From Pseudofrankia asymbiotica (GTDB lineage: Bacteria; Actinomycetota; Actinomycetes; Frankiales; Frankiaceae): DNA of 7,930 nt. The stretch lies in NCBI RefSeq assembly GCF_001983105.1, contig NZ_MOMC01000114.1:2937-10866 (forward strand), read 5' to 3'. The translations under genes were made by a program, and so were the position numbers. Under the pieces are notes generated by a model. It saw only the letters and a list, made by a program, of their open reading frames with translations, was not told the DNA's origin and made no database searches. Below are positions 1 to 7,256 of this stretch, in pieces (the stretch's first letter is position 1; each line of letters starts with the position of its first letter).

Positions 1-288
1 TACTTCGCCTACGGGACGTTCTCGCTGTTCACCAACGTCGCCAGAGGACTCGCGACCAGCTCCGCGGCCGAACTGACCGGCGCGGGCGCCCTCGACACCC
101 TCAAGGCGCTGGACAGGTTCCCCAGCTTCCTCGGCCCCGAGGTCAGCTGCGGCAAGAAGACCTCGCCCAACTGCACCACCCAGATGCTGCTGTTCAACGT
201 GCAGCCGGACGGCACGACCAAGCCCGCCACCGGCGGCTTCATCACCGCCCTGCCCGAGATTCTCAAGAACATCCCGGGCGCGAGCTGA
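1..288 (+). CDS. C-terminal fragment of a probable HAAT-family ABC substrate-binding protein
   Basis: Frame 1 is open from the window edge to TGA at 286-288 and gives the last 95 residues of a longer protein. Visible features are an amphipathic start (YFAYGTFSLFTNVARGL), a helix-like stretch ALDTLKALDRF, a Cys pair at fragment residues 50 and 58 (CGKKTSPNC), and a hydrophobic segment QMLLFNV followed by a short polar tail. The pattern of a late helix, then a Cys-containing loop, then a beta strand with a Q/P-D-G turn fits the C-terminal end of Liv-type periplasmic binding proteins, which in actinomycetes are lipoproteins. No single motif proves this; the main support is its place directly before a LivHM permease and two Liv ATPases on the same strand. 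It would capture the substrate outside the membrane and deliver it to the permease. The signal peptide and most of the protein lie outside the window. Confidence 0.65.
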   Translation, partial: YFAYGTFSLFTNVARGLATSSAAELTGAGALDTLKALDRFPSFLGPEVSCGKKTSPNCTTQMLLFNVQPDGTTKPATGGFITALPEILKNIPGAS

Positions 289-295
289 CCCACTC

Positions 296-332
296 GTCGG
301 CGGCCCGGCCCGGCCCCGGCCGGGCCGCCGGC
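296..332 (+). terminator. Strong GC stem-loop between binding-protein and permease genes (attenuator-like, no T-run)
   Basis: Arms CGGCGGCCCGGCC (298-310) and GGCCGGGCCGCCG (318-330) are perfect 13-bp complements around a 7-base loop. A T-G wobble and one more G-C pair extend the stem to 296-332. There is no U-tract after it (GCACCGAATC follows), so it is not a textbook intrinsic terminator. In transporter operons such stems after the binding-protein gene often protect the upstream mRNA or stop part of transcription, so that more binding protein than permease is made. That role is inferred here. Confidence 0.5.
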
Positions 333-356
333 ACCGAATCCGACCTCCGTCCCAGC

Positions 357-363
357 AGGTGGG
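357..363 (+). promoter_or_regulatory. Ribosome binding site that sets the permease start at ATG 369
   Basis: AGGTGGG lies 5 bases before ATG at 369. The in-frame upstream GTG at 363 overlaps this Shine-Dalgarno sequence and would have no spacer, so ATG 369 is the better start, removing two residues from the longest open frame. Confidence 0.6.
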
Positions 364-368
364 TGCTG

Positions 369-2393
369 ATGGCTCAGTTTCTGCAGTTCGTGTTCCTCGG
401 CCTGTCGGCCGGCGCGGTCTACGCGGTGCTCGCGTCCTCGCTGGTCGCCGTCCACATGGCGACCGGGGTCGTCAACTTCGCCCAGGGTTCCACCGCGCTG
501 TGGGCGGTCTGGACGGTGGCCGCGCTACGTACCGACGGAACGCTCGTCCTGCCGGTCGGCAGCGTCTCGCTCGGGCCGGAGCCCCTGGCCGCGGCACCGT
601 CGGTCGCGATCGGGGTGGCCACGGCGGTGGCCTGGGCACTGCTGGCGCACCTGCTCATGTTCCGGCCGCTGCGCCGGGCCCCCTCGCTGGCCCAGGTCGT
701 CGCGTCCGTCGGGCTGATGATCTTCCTGCAGGCGCTCGTCACCCTGCGGTTCGACATCACGATTTCCATGGCCCAGCCGATCCTGCCGGCCAGCGACGTG
801 ACGCTCGCCGGCGCGCACGTCGACGTCAGCGACCTGATCCTCGCCGGCACGGCGATCGTGATCGCCGTGGCGCTCTGGGCGTACTTCCGGTTCACCCGGC
901 CGGGGATCGCCACCCGGGCCGCGGCCGAGGACGAACGCGCGGCCCGGCTGACCGGGCTGGCGCCAGACCGCCTGGCCGCCGTGGTCTGGGCGCTCACCGG
1001 CGCGCTGTCCGGGCTGGTCGCCGTGCTGGCGGCGCCGACGGTCGGCCTTGATCCCACCACCTACACGTTCTACGTGGTGCCAGCGCTCGCCGCCGCGCTG
1101 CTCGGTCGGCTGGTCTCGGTCGGGCTGGCCTGCGCGGCCGGCCTGGTTCTCGGCTCGTTCCAGTCCGTCATCCTCTGGGGGAGCTCGAAGACCTGGTGGC
1201 CCGGCTGGGCGCAGGCCGGCCTTGGGGACGCGGTGCCGTTCGTCGTCGTGATCGTCGCGCTGTTCCTGCTCGGTGGGCGGATCCCGGCGCGCGGCGACGC
1301 GGCCGAGACCCGGCTGCCCGCCGTGACGATCCCTCGGCCGCGCCTCGTGCCGGCCGCCCTGCTGATCGGCGCCGCGACGGCCGCGACCCTGCTGACCTCG
1401 GGCATCTGGCGCTTCGCGGTCGTGACCTCGGCCATTCTCGCGTTGCTGGCGCTGTCGCAGGTGCTGCTGACCGGCTACCTCGGCCAGATCTCGCTGGCCA
1501 CGATGGCGTTCGCCGGCACCGCCGGATTCGCGCTGTCGAAACTGACCGTGAGCGCGCACGTGCCGTTCCCGCTGTCGATCCTGCTCGCGGCCCTGCTGGC
1601 GACCGCCCTCGGCGTCGTCGTGGGCATCCCGGCGCTGCGGGTCCGCGGCGCCCAGTTGGCGGTCGTCACCCTCGCGGCCGGGATAGCGGTGCAGAGCTTC
1701 GTCTTCAGCAACCCGGCGCTGACCCCGTTCGAGGGCAACCGGATCCGCGACCCCTCCCTGTTCGGGTGGAGCCTCGCCGTACGCAGCGGCACCACCCTCA
1801 CCACGGCCCGGTTCGCGCTGACCGTGCTGGTGATCGTGACGATCCTGACGCTGGCCGTGGCGCGGCTGATGAGCGGGCGCACCGGCCAGGGCTTCCTGGC
1901 CGTGCGGTCCAACGAACGGGCGGCGGCGGCGGCCGGCATCAACGTCGCCGCCACCAAGCTGCTCGGCTTCGGCCTGTCCGCCTTCCTGGGCGGGACAGGC
2001 GGGTGCCTGATCGGGTACAGCCGTGGCCAGCTGTCCGACGGGTCGTTCACCGTGCTGGCCGGCCTGACCCTGCTGGCCATGGCATACGTCGGTGGCATCA
2101 CCAGCGTCGGCGGCGCCGTCGTCGCCGGGCTGATCGGCCCGCTCGGGGTGCTCCACACCTTTCTCACCCGCACCCTCGACGTCGGCGACTACTACCAGCT
2201 GATCGCCGCCGGCGGCCTGCTGCTGACCGTGGTTCTCAACCCACGCGGCATCGCGGGCGCCACCGGGGGCCAGCTACGGGTCGTGCTCGCCCGGTACCGG
2301 CCCGGCCGGCGAGGGCGGGCACCTTCCGGCCCACCACCGCCGGTCGAGGCCGCCGACGTCGCGACCACCCCGGAGCCCAGCCATGCCAACTGA
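369..2393 (+). CDS. Fused LivH-LivM branched-chain/hydrophobic substrate ABC permease
   Basis: This 674-residue membrane protein carries both permease halves of a HAAT importer, usually two genes (livH and livM, each about 290-350 residues). The LivH-like half covers about residues 1-300: a hydrophobic N-terminus (FLGLSAGAVYAVLASS), the family-typical GVVNFAQGS, and a cytoplasmic loop around ERAARLTGLAPDR (about 189-201) that resembles the ATPase-coupling loop. A polar, Arg/Pro-rich linker (about 302-327) follows. The LivM-like half (about 327-640) shows GYLGQISLATMAFAG (about 369), ALRVRGAQLAVVTLAAG, the coupling loop ERAAAAAGINVAATK (about 517-531) and the late AYVGGITSVGG. The tail of about 35 residues is Pro/Arg-rich and probably cytoplasmic. 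The LTGG motif often seen in LivM is LTPFEGN here. The 3' end overlaps the next start by 11 bases, indicating translational coupling. Substrate cannot be read from sequence; amino acids, short amides, aromatic acids and other organic acids are all carried by this family. Confidence 0.93.
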   Translation: MAQFLQFVFLGLSAGAVYAVLASSLVAVHMATGVVNFAQGSTALWAVWTVAALRTDGTLVLPVGSVSLGPEPLAAAPSVAIGVATAVAWALLAHLLMFRPLRRAPSLAQVVASVGLMIFLQALVTLRFDITISMAQPILPASDVTLAGAHVDVSDLILAGTAIVIAVALWAYFRFTRPGIATRAAAEDERAARLTGLAPDRLAAVVWALTGALSGLVAVLAAPTVGLDPTTYTFYVVPALAAALLGRLVSVGLACAAGLVLGSFQSVILWGSSKTWWPGWAQAGLGDAVPFVVVIVALFLLGGRIPARGDAAETRLPAVTIPRPRLVPAALLIGAATAATLLTSGIWRFAVVTSAILALLALSQVLLTGYLGQISLATMAFAGTAGFALSKLTVSAHVPFPLSILLAALLATALGVVVGIPALRVRGAQLAVVTLAAGIAVQSFVFSNPALTPFEGNRIRDPSLFGWSLAVRSGTTLTTARFALTVLVIVTILTLAVARLMSGRTGQGFLAVRSNERAAAAAGINVAATKLLGFGLSAFLGGTGGCLIGYSRGQLSDGSFTVLAGLTLLAMAYVGGITSVGGAVVAGLIGPLGVLHTFLTRTLDVGDYYQLIAAGGLLLTVVLNPRGIAGATGGQLRVVLARYRPGRRGRAPSGPPPPVEAADVATTPEPSHAN

Positions 2394-3144
2394 CGAGCTG
2401 TTCGCCACCCACGCGTTGACCGTGCGCTACGGCGGCGTGCTGGCCAACGACGACGTCTGCCTGACCGCGGCCTGCGGCGAGATCGTGGGACTGATCGGCT
2501 CGAACGGCGCCGGCAAGACCACGTTCGTCGACGCCGTCAGCGGGTTCACCCGCTCGGACGGCGCGGTGAGTCTCGCCGGCCGCCGCCTCGACGGCGAGCC
2601 GCCGCACCGGCGCCGCGCCGCGGGCCTCGCCCGTACCTGGCAGGCGGGGGAGCTGTTCGCCGACCTCACCGTGGCACAGAACCTGTCGGTCGCGGTCCAC
2701 CGGCCCGGCTGGCGCACGGCGCTCGGCGACGTGTTCGGCGCCCGGCGCCCTCCGGACGCCGCAGGCGACGTCGAGCGGGCCCTGGCGGTGCTGGGCCTCG
2801 CCGACGCCGCCGGCCGGCTGCCGGGGGAGCTGACGCTCGGGCAGCAGAAGCTCGTCGGCGTCGCCCGTGCCCTCGTCGGCGGCACGACGATGCTGCTGCT
2901 CGACGAGCCGGCCGCCGGGCTGGACACCCGGGAGAGCGCCGAGTTCGGCGGCGAGCTGCGCCGGATCGCGGACACCGGGCTCGGCGTGCTGCTCATCGAC
3001 CACGACATGACGCTCGTGCTGGACGTCTGCGATCGCGTCTACGTCATGGACTTCGGCGCGGTGATCACGTCGGGGCCGCCGGAGCGGATCCGTGACGACC
3101 CCGCCGTCCTGGCCGCCTATCTCGGAAGCGCGGTGGCCCAGTGA
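2383..3144 (+). CDS. livG: LivG-like ABC transporter ATP-binding protein
   Basis: This 253-residue cytoplasmic ATPase is one of the two that power the fused permease. Visible motifs are Walker A GSNGAGKTT (residues 39-47), Q-loop region RTWQAGELF (Q87), an ABC signature in the degenerate form LTLGQQ (150-155), Walker B MLLLDEP with Glu175, D-loop AGLD (178-181), and the H-loop His207 in LLIDHDM. The last residues, AAYLGS, match the AYLG ending typical of LivG. Length is normal for the family. ATG 2383 is preceded by GGAG at 2372-2375, 7 bases away, and lies inside the last codons of the permease gene. The TGA at 3142-3144 overlaps the GTG of the next ATPase gene. The signature departs from the consensus LSGGQ (LivG proteins often read L-[AS]-Y-G-Q), but all catalytic residues are present, so it should be active. 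LivG rather than LivF is chosen from gene order, the RTWQ Q-loop and the C-terminus. Confidence 0.93.
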   Translation: MPTDELFATHALTVRYGGVLANDDVCLTAACGEIVGLIGSNGAGKTTFVDAVSGFTRSDGAVSLAGRRLDGEPPHRRRAAGLARTWQAGELFADLTVAQNLSVAVHRPGWRTALGDVFGARRPPDAAGDVERALAVLGLADAAGRLPGELTLGQQKLVGVARALVGGTTMLLLDEPAAGLDTRESAEFGGELRRIADTGLGVLLIDHDMTLVLDVCDRVYVMDFGAVITSGPPERIRDDPAVLAAYLGSAVAQ

Positions 3145-3899
3145 CCGACCAGCCCGCGACGACCGGGCCGGCGGCCACCGTGACGACCGAGCGCCGGCCC
3201 GCTCTGGAGATCACCGGACTGACCGCCGGCTACAACGGCGTGCCGGCCGTCCGTGACCTGTCGATCAGCGTCGCCGAGGGCGAGGTACTGGCGCTGCTCG
3301 GGCCGAACGGCGCGGGCAAGACCACCACCCTGCTCGCCGCGGTCGGGCTGCTGCCGGCGATGCGCGGCGGTGTCGTGGCGCTCGGCACGCCGGTGCGCGG
3401 CCGCCGGGTCGAGAAGATCGCCCGCGCGGGCGTGAGCCTCGTACCGGACAACCGCGGCGTCTTCCAGCGGCTCACGGTCGCCGAGAACCTGCGCCTCGCC
3501 AGCGGGCGCCGCGCCCGCGCCGACCTCGCGGGCACCCTCGACCTGTTTCCCCAGCTGCGCCCGCTGCTGGGACGGCGGTGCGGGCTGCTCTCGGGGGGCG
3601 AGCAGCAGATGGTCGCCCTGGCCAAGGCACTCCTCCCGCGACCGCGCGTGCTCCTCATCGACGAGATGAGCCTCGGGCTCGCGCCGATCGTGGTGCAGGG
3701 CCTGCTGCCGGCCGTCCGTTCGCTCGCCGACGAGCGGCGCATGGCGGTGGTGCTCGTCGAGCAGCACCTGGACATCGCCCTGTCGATCGCCGACCGGGCG
3801 GTGGTGCTGCACCACGGCCAGGTCGCGCTCGCCGGCCCGGCCGCCCAGCTGCGCGAACGCCGTGACCTCATGGAAGCCGCCTACTTCGGCCGCCTGTGA
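3141..3899 (+). CDS. livF: LivF-like ABC transporter ATP-binding protein
   Basis: Second ATPase of the importer, 252 residues from GTG 3141. Motifs: LEITGLTAGYNGVPAV, typical of LivF N-termini; Walker A GPNGAGKTT (54-62); the LivF-type VPDNRGVFQRLTVAENL (101-117), where most homologues have P-E/Q-G-R; signature LLSGGEQQ (149-156); Walker B VLLIDEMSLGLAP with Glu175; H-loop His209 in VEQH. It ends with AAYFGRL, as LivF proteins commonly do. The start overlaps the stop of livG (GTGA), so translation is probably coupled. The first about 20 residues are Thr/Pro/Ala-rich and not family-like; the in-frame GTG at 3180 would give a more usual N-terminus (MTTERRPALEITGL) and is a real alternative. A 97-base gap to the ligase gene follows, with no terminator that I can see. 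Confidence 0.93.
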   Translation: MTDQPATTGPAATVTTERRPALEITGLTAGYNGVPAVRDLSISVAEGEVLALLGPNGAGKTTTLLAAVGLLPAMRGGVVALGTPVRGRRVEKIARAGVSLVPDNRGVFQRLTVAENLRLASGRRARADLAGTLDLFPQLRPLLGRRCGLLSGGEQQMVALAKALLPRPRVLLIDEMSLGLAPIVVQGLLPAVRSLADERRMAVVLVEQHLDIALSIADRAVVLHHGQVALAGPAAQLRERRDLMEAAYFGRL

Positions 3900-3985
3900 G
3901 GGGCACCGCGGACCTCCGGTCACCCGCCGACTCCCCGTCCGTCCCTCGAGCCGATGTCCAGCCCTTCCCCCGTCCCATCCGCGCA

Positions 3986-3990
3986 GGGAG
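3986..3990 (+). promoter_or_regulatory. Ribosome binding site that sets the ligase start at GTG 3997
   Basis: GGGAG is 6 bases before GTG 3997. The same frame is open from ATG 3862, but those 45 extra codons overlap livF and encode a Pro/Arg-rich stretch unlike any acyl-CoA ligase. The N-terminus from 3997 (MTLSADPAAAKLAELTDDLTLPLVLRRNAVEFGD) matches the usual family start. Confidence 0.6.
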
Positions 3991-3996
3991 TGCACC

Positions 3997-5852
3997 GTGA
4001 CGCTGTCAGCCGACCCGGCGGCCGCGAAACTCGCCGAGCTCACCGATGATCTGACGCTGCCCCTCGTGCTACGCCGCAACGCGGTGGAGTTCGGCGACCT
4101 ACCGGCGCTCACGGCCGGCGACACGACGTTGACCTGGTCCGAGCTGCGCGCCGAGGCCGCCGCCGCGGCGCGTGCCCTGCGCTGGCTCGGCCTGCGCGCC
4201 GGCGAGCGAATGATGATCATGATGTCGAGTCGGGTCGAGCACTGGATCGTCGACCTCGGCGCGACGCACCTGGCCGCGATCCCCTGCACCGCCTACCAGA
4301 CCCTCAGCGTCGAGCAGATCGGCTACGTGGCGCGGCACTGCGACGCCTCCATCGTCGTTCTCGAGGGCGCCGACGAGGTACGGCGCTGGTTGCCGGTGCT
4401 CGACTCGCTCCCCGCGCTCCAGCGGGTGCTCGTCATCGACCCGGCGGCGATCCCGCCCGACGACACCCGCTTCCTCGCCTGGCCGGACGTGCTGGCCGCC
4501 GGCCGGCGCCGGCATGCCGAGGATCCGGCCGTCTTCGAGGAAGCCTGGCAGACCATCGCCCCGGACGACCCGCTGTGCCTGATCTACACGTCTGGCACCA
4601 CCGGCGACCCCAAGGGGGTCGTACTGAGCCACCGCAACGCCTTCTACGAGGCGGCGGCCGTGGACCTGGCGGCGCCGGCGCCCATGCACGCCCGGTCGAT
4701 CGCCTACCTGCCACTGGCGCACATCGGGGAGCGTGAGCTGGGCATCTACTGCGCCGCCTACAAGGCGCTGCACGTGTTGGTCTGTCCCGACCCCGCCCAG
4801 GTGGTGAGCGCCCTGGCCCAGACCCGGCCGCCGGCGTTCTTCGGGGTGCCGCGGGTGTGGGAGAAGCTGGCCGCCGGGTTGCGGACGCAGGTCGGCGCGC
4901 TGCCGGAGCCGCGCCGCGCCGCGATCATGCGAGCGCACTCGGTGGCCGCCGAGGCGTACCGGATCGAGGGTTCCGGCGGTCGCCTGCGCCCGGAACAGGC
5001 GGCGACCCTCGCCGAGGTCGAGCAGACGGTCCTGCGGCCGCTGCGCGCCCGCCTCGGCCTGGACGCCCTCCAACGGGCCAGCAGCGGCTCGGCGCCGATC
5101 CCGGTCGAGGTGCTCGACTACCTGGCCGGGTTCGGCATCCGCGTGCTCGAGGTCTGGGGCATGAGCGAGACCACCGGCTGCGCGACGGTGAACCGGCCGG
5201 ACGCCTTCCGCGTCGGCGCCGTCGGCCAGGCCCTTCCGGGGGTCGACGTCCGGATCGCCGAGGACGGCGAGATCTTCGTCCGCGGCCCCGTCGTCTTCCT
5301 CGGTTACCTCGACGCCGAAGGCCGGATCGTGCCCGCGGTCGACGACGACGGCTGGCTCGCCACCGGCGACATCGGAACGTTCGACGACGACGGCTTTCTC
5401 ACCATCACGGACCGCAAGAAGGAGATCCTGATCACCTCCAGCGGCAAGAACGTACCGCCAGCAAGATCGAAGGTCTGCTGCGCGCGCATCCGCTGGTGGC
5501 CCAGGCGATCGCCGTCGGCGACCGCCGGCCCTACCTCACCGCCCTGGTCGCGCTCGACGACGAGGCGACGCCGCGGTGGGCCCACGCGCACGGGCTGGCC
5601 GCCACGTCGATGGCGGACCTGGCCGCCGAGCCGGCGGTACGCGAGGAGATCGACCGGCTCGTCGGGTCGGTCAACGCGCGGCTCGCCCGCTCGGAACAGG
5701 TCAAGCGCCATGAGGTGCTGCCGCGGACCTGGTCGCCGGAGTCCGGTGAGCTCACCCCCACCCTGAAACTGCGCCGGCGGTTCATCCTGGACCGCTACGC
5801 CGACGAGATCGCCAGGCTGTACGACGAGCAGCCGGCTGGAGGAACTCGGTGA
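3997..5852 (+). pseudogene. AMP-forming long-chain acyl-CoA synthetase (FadD15/FAA1-like), apparent 1-base frameshift
   Basis: The gene would activate a carboxylic acid to its CoA thioester through an acyl-adenylate. Frame 1 from GTG 3997 shows the ANL-superfamily motifs in order: P-loop YTSGTTGDPKG (residues 197-207), PLAHIGERELGIY, FFGVPRVWEKL, VWGMSETTG (386-394), GWLATGDIG with Asp458, and the hinge ITDRKKEILITSSGKN (from about 470). Just after GKNVPPA the homology moves to frame 3 from AAG 5463: KIEGLLRAHPLVAQAIAVGD, then ELTPTLKLRRRF, whose Lys fits the A10 catalytic lysine. One missing base between 5462 and 5463 explains this; restored, the protein is 618 residues, a normal length. Unrepaired, frame 1 runs to 5766 as an Arg/Ser/Pro-rich tail (589 residues) without A10, so the adenylation-completing lysine would be lost. 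The 3' end has the GTGA overlap with the dehydrogenase gene and keeps coding character, which favours a recent mutation or a sequencing error over old decay. The FAA1-like length and motifs suggest a long-chain or bulky lipid-like acid, but the substrate is unknown. Confidence 0.85.
5838..5843 (+). promoter_or_regulatory. Ribosome binding site of the acyl-CoA dehydrogenase gene
   Basis: GGAGGA inside the last codons of the ligase gene is 5 bases before GTG 5849. It supports this start, whose GTGA overlaps the ligase stop, and points to coupled translation. Confidence 0.6.
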
Positions 5853-6985
5853 GAACAGCCGAACAGCGGGCGTTCGCCGAGGCGGTCGACGACTTCTGCG
5901 GCCGCCACGCCGGCACGCGTGAGCAGCGTGACCTGCTCAGCGACAACGGCGCCCGGGCGCACAACCACGAGCTCTACGCCGCCTGCGCCCGGCTCGGCTG
6001 GCTCGGCGCCGGGCTGCCGGAGGCCTACGGAGGCGTCGGCGGCGGGATGACGGAGACCGTCATCTTCGCCGAGCGGATCGCCTACGGGCTTGCCCCACTG
6101 GGCGGCTTCGTCACCACCATGGTCGCCGTCGGGCCCTACCTGACGTTCGGCGGTGACGAGCAGCGCAAGACCGTCGTGAGCGGGGCGGTGAACGGCGCGG
6201 TCGAGGCGATCTCGATGTCCGAGCCGGGCGCCGGGTCGGACGTCGCCGCCGTCCGCTGCCGGGCCGAGGCCGTGGCCGGCGGCTATGTGATCAACGGCCA
6301 GAAGACCTGGTGCTCCAACGCCCAGATCGCCGACCACATCCTGCTGGTGGCCCGCACCTCGTGGACCGTGGGGGAGCGGCACGCCGGGCTGACCATGTTC
6401 TGTGTCCCGGCCGGGACGGAGGGGCTCACCGTTCGCGACATCCCGACCATGGGTGGCAGGGACATCTGCGACCTCTTCTTCACGAACTGCTTCCTGCCGG
6501 CAGGCGCCGTCGTCGGCACGGTCGACCGTGCCTGGCCCCAGCTGATGGCCGGGCTCAACAGCGAGCGGCTGATCCTCGCCGCCACCATGCTCGGCCGGGC
6601 CAAGCGCACCTTCGACGACACCCTGGCGTACGTCACCGACCGCAGGCAGTTCGGCCGGCCGATCGGCTCGTTCCAGGCCCTGCGACACCGCCTCGCGGAT
6701 CTCGCCACCGAGATCGCCTGCGCCGATCTGCTCGTCTACGACGTCGTGGCCAAGGTCGACGCCGAGCCCGCTCGGCAGCTTCCGCGCGAGGCGTCCATGG
6801 CCAAGCTCAAGGCCACCGAGACCGCCAAGAAGGTCGCGATCGAAGGCATGCAGATGATGGGCGGCTACGGCTACGCCACGGAGTTCGACATGGAGTCCCA
6901 CCTGCGCGCCACCATCGTCTCCACCGTCTACGGCGGCACCAGTGAGATCCAGCGCGACATCATCGGCCACTCCTACGGCCTGTGA
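5849..6985 (+). CDS. Acyl-CoA dehydrogenase (FAD-dependent, IVD/LCAD-like active site)
   Basis: This 378-residue flavoprotein probably carries out alpha,beta-dehydrogenation of the acyl-CoA made by the preceding ligase. The length is normal for the family. Helical N-terminal domain: LYAACARLGWLGAGLPEAYGGVGGG. Beta domain: the FAD/substrate loop AISMSEPGAGSD (120-131) and VINGQKTWCSNA. C-terminal helical domain: VTDRRQFGRPIGSFQALRH (FAD-contacting Arg266/Gln267/Phe268) and EGMQMMGGYGYATEF. Near the end it reads YGGTSEIQRDII (from 361), so Gly362 stands where MCAD-type enzymes have the catalytic Glu of YEGT. Glu239 in LNSERLILAA lies where isovaleryl-CoA and long-chain acyl-CoA dehydrogenases carry their base on helix G. 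This suggests an enzyme of that type, possibly one for branched or bulky acyl-CoAs; the substrate is inferred only. The start is GTG 5849, overlapping the ligase stop by 4 bases. Confidence 0.93.
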   Translation: MRTAEQRAFAEAVDDFCGRHAGTREQRDLLSDNGARAHNHELYAACARLGWLGAGLPEAYGGVGGGMTETVIFAERIAYGLAPLGGFVTTMVAVGPYLTFGGDEQRKTVVSGAVNGAVEAISMSEPGAGSDVAAVRCRAEAVAGGYVINGQKTWCSNAQIADHILLVARTSWTVGERHAGLTMFCVPAGTEGLTVRDIPTMGGRDICDLFFTNCFLPAGAVVGTVDRAWPQLMAGLNSERLILAATMLGRAKRTFDDTLAYVTDRRQFGRPIGSFQALRHRLADLATEIACADLLVYDVVAKVDAEPARQLPREASMAKLKATETAKKVAIEGMQMMGGYGYATEFDMESHLRATIVSTVYGGTSEIQRDIIGHSYGL

Positions 6986-7004
6986 CCCCACGGCCCGTGA
7001 CCCC
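6975..7004 (+). repeat. Tandem 15-bp duplication across the dehydrogenase stop codon
   Basis: ACGGCCTGTGACCCC (6975-6989) is followed directly by ACGGCCCGTGACCCC (6990-7004), with 14 of 15 bases identical. The unit length is a multiple of three, so both copies place TGA in the dehydrogenase frame (6983-6985 and 6998-7000), giving tandem stops. Confidence 0.75.
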
Positions 7005-7073
7005 GCGGGGCGAGGAGCGGCCGGAGCCGCGGGACTCCGTGACCTGCGCCGTCGTCGGCCGCGGCTGAACCGG

Positions 7074-7089
7074 CCGCGACGTGTCGCGG
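7074..7089. promoter_or_regulatory. Perfect 7-2-7 dyad, GC-rich (operator or part of a terminator)
   Basis: CCGCGAC-GT-GTCGCGG is a perfect inverted repeat. As RNA it could form only a 5-bp stem with a 6-base loop, and no T-run follows. It could be a protein-binding site or a transcript-end stem; the sequence does not decide. Confidence 0.35.
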
Positions 7090-7226
7090 GTGCGAAAGAG
7101 CGTATCGGGCGCCGTCGCCGCCGGGAAATCCTGTCGTTCCGCGCTGTCGAGAGCCTGCCGCCTCCCGATCTATTTGACGAAACAAACACCAAGCGGACGG
7201 ACGCGTTTCCGGGCCGACTGGACATC

Positions 7227-7256
7227 TTGTTGAGATACGCAGATACGTGATATGTA
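7227..7256 (+). promoter_or_regulatory. Possible lcp promoter (-35 TTGTTG, -10 TATGTA)
   Basis: TTGTTG (7227-7232) and TATGTA (7251-7256) are 18 bases apart. An overlapping option is TTGAGA (7230-7235) with ATGTAT (7252-7257) at 16 bases. The stretch is AT-rich compared with the rest of the window and ends about 50 bases before the lcp start. Both matches are weak, so the placement is tentative. Confidence 0.3.

Noticed and set aside
525..2156. Long - strand open frame (543 codons) opposite the permease gene
   Set aside because: Its product is a low-complexity Gly/Arg/Gln/Asp-rich chain with no domain. It mirrors the GC-rich third positions of the permease gene, whose + strand product is clearly a membrane protein.
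3862..3996. Upstream extension of the ligase frame to ATG 3862
   Set aside because: The added 45 residues are Pro/Arg-rich, overlap the end of livF and have no family match, while GTG 3997 has a good ribosome binding site.
5461..5466. Programmed -1 ribosomal frameshift in the ligase gene
   Set aside because: No slippery heptamer or clear downstream structure, and the unshifted frame stays open for 300 bases, so a deletion or sequencing error is simpler.
7174..7179. TTGACG as a -35 element for lcp
   Set aside because: It matches the consensus well, but nothing resembling a -10 hexamer lies 16-19 bases downstream (the region reads GGACGGACGCG).
5795..7225. Long - strand open frame (476 codons) opposite the dehydrogenase gene
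   Set aside because: Gly/Asp/His/Arg-rich low complexity without motifs; it is the antisense image of a well-supported gene.
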